Source of the DNA: Fodinicola acaciae
GTDB taxonomy: Bacteria > Actinomycetota > Actinomycetes > Mycobacteriales > HKI-0501
Assembly: GCF_010993745.1 (NCBI RefSeq)
Contig: NZ_WOTN01000001.1
Location: forward strand, 2,483,235-2,547,234
Length of the DNA: 64,000 nt
Direction: 5' to 3'
Positions within the stretch are counted from its first letter, which is position 1. Each line of letters starts with the position of its first letter. The notes beneath the pieces are model-generated. The model worked only from the letters and a program-made list of their open reading frames with translations, searched no databases and was not told the DNA's origin. Positions 63,417 through 64,000 of the stretch are shown piece after piece. Both the position numbers and the translations under genes were made by a program.

Positions 63417-64000
63417 GGTGTTGGCCGAGCCAGCCGAACGCGTGTGGGGCCATGTTCTGCCAGGCGGCCGTGCTGTGCCCGCCGGTCGCGATGAGAGCGA
63501 CGGTCACGCCGTCCGGTGCGCGTACGGCTTTGGCGAAGGCGAGCGCGGCGGTCAGGTCACCGTGGTGGTCCTTGGCCGCGGAGACGAAGAACGTCAGCGG
63601 TGCGTGCGGCCGGTGTGCGACCGACCAGAGCGGGCTGTTCAGCCGCCGCGCCGCGGCGTCGCCGTGGTAGAGGTCGCCGGTGGACGCGTCGGTGATGGCG
63701 GTGAAATATCCGGAGAGGCTGATCGCCTTGGAGAAACGCCGCGGGTGGCCGATCGCCAGGTTCGCCGCGCAGAACCCACCGGTCGAATAACCCATCACCG
63801 CCCAGCCGTCGCGGTCGGTCCGTACGCGGAACCGCGCGGCCACGGCGTCCGGGACGTCCTCGCCGAGGTAGGTGCCGGCGCGCGCGCCGCCGACCGCGTC
63901 CACGCACTCGCTGTCCCGCGGATGGTCGGGGTCCTGGCGCGGCATCACCGCGAGAACGGCCGGCATCCGTCCAGTGCGGATCTGCCTGTCCAGGACCTCC
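63406..64000 (-). CDS. Alpha/beta-hydrolase esterase (enterochelin-esterase/antigen-85-like), 5' end beyond window
   Basis: About 198 C-terminal residues visible; the frame is still open at 64,000 (EVLDRQIRTGRMPAVLAVMP). Nucleophile elbow GYSTGGFCAANLA (Ser in GxSxG), acid residue in SAAKDHHGD, and catalytic His in GGHSTAAWQNM. Resembles the esterase D/MhpC-like secreted or membrane-anchored esterases of actinobacteria; the missing N-terminus would show whether it has a membrane anchor. Confidence 0.85.
   Translation of the reverse strand, partial: EVLDRQIRTGRMPAVLAVMPRQDPDHPRDSECVDAVGGARAGTYLGEDVPDAVAARFRVRTDRDGWAVMGYSTGGFCAANLAIGHPRRFSKAISLSGYFTAITDASTGDLYHGDAAARRLNSPLWSVAHRPHAPLTFFVSAAKDHHGDLTAALAFAKAVRAPDGVTVALIATGGHSTAAWQNMAPHAFGWLGQHLTS

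Overview
The window is chromosomal DNA from a high-GC actinobacterium. Supporting signs are frequent GTG starts, XRE/DUF5753–DUF397 regulator pairs, DUF3039 and DUF3099 proteins, a SigB-type sigma factor close to an IdeR/DtxR-type iron regulator, a DUF222–HNH (13E12-like) gene and many genes packed with 1–8 bp overlaps. The order DUF3039 … DUF3099 … sigB … ideR resembles the conserved sigB–ideR neighbourhood of mycobacteria and relatives. About 32–56 kb therefore looks like core chromosome, and 1–31 kb and 60–63.4 kb look accessory, with broken genes. No rRNA, tRNA or CRISPR array was seen.

Layout. 1–6.6 kb: the 3' part of a secreted FG-GAP/DUF4091 protein, a large SEC-C zinc-motif protein, a lipoprotein and a small secreted I36-type inhibitor. 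6.7–18.3 kb: the most interesting block. A minus-strand operon of four overlapping genes encodes a CARF–HEPN (Cas02710/Csm6-like) protein, a 1289-aa SF1 helicase with a long insert, a winged-helix protein of unknown function and a two-HKD phospholipase-D-type nuclease. A second SF1 helicase with a glycine-zipper segment diverges from it. Hairpins close both ends. It looks like an anti-phage or nucleic-acid-surveillance cassette built around a CARF sensor without any CRISPR locus. 18.3–20.5 kb: a scar where two genes (a DUF5753 regulator and an SNF2 helicase) have both lost their 5' parts at the same point. 20.5–24.6 kb: SWIM zinc-finger protein, EcsC and CsbD stress-type proteins, and a large helicase-associated-domain protein. 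24.7–28.7 kb: an MFS transporter–CoA-transferase–HMG-CoA-lyase-like operon diverging from an IclR regulator. 28.7–31.8 kb: glyoxalase-fold protein, an XRE/DUF397 pair and decayed transporter and LacI fragments.

32–56 kb holds an SF2 helicase, DUF3039, pseudouridine catabolism (psuG plus a PfkB kinase), a secreted SGNH hydrolase, PhzF, DUF3099, GNAT, HhH-GPD, a PadR-controlled flavin monooxygenase, a methyltransferase–dtd pair, a BlaI–M56 pair, sigB, an epimerase, RidA, a reversible protein-acetylation pair (acuC plus a GNAT–acyl-CoA-synthetase fusion), a rhodanese, an IdeR-type regulator and an amino-acid permease. 56–60 kb carries a DUF5937-type ArsR regulator, an MFS exporter, an M29 aminopeptidase and an unknown protein. 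60.3–61.7 kb is an internally deleted group II intron and other remnants, followed by a DUF222–HNH gene, a broken SCO6745-like gene and a truncated esterase.

Two dispersed palindromic repeat families cross the core region. One is an exactly 47-bp palindrome in five copies with compensatory substitutions. The other is a 74–75-bp hairpin element in two copies. All functional calls come from reading translated sequence and motifs; no database search was possible.
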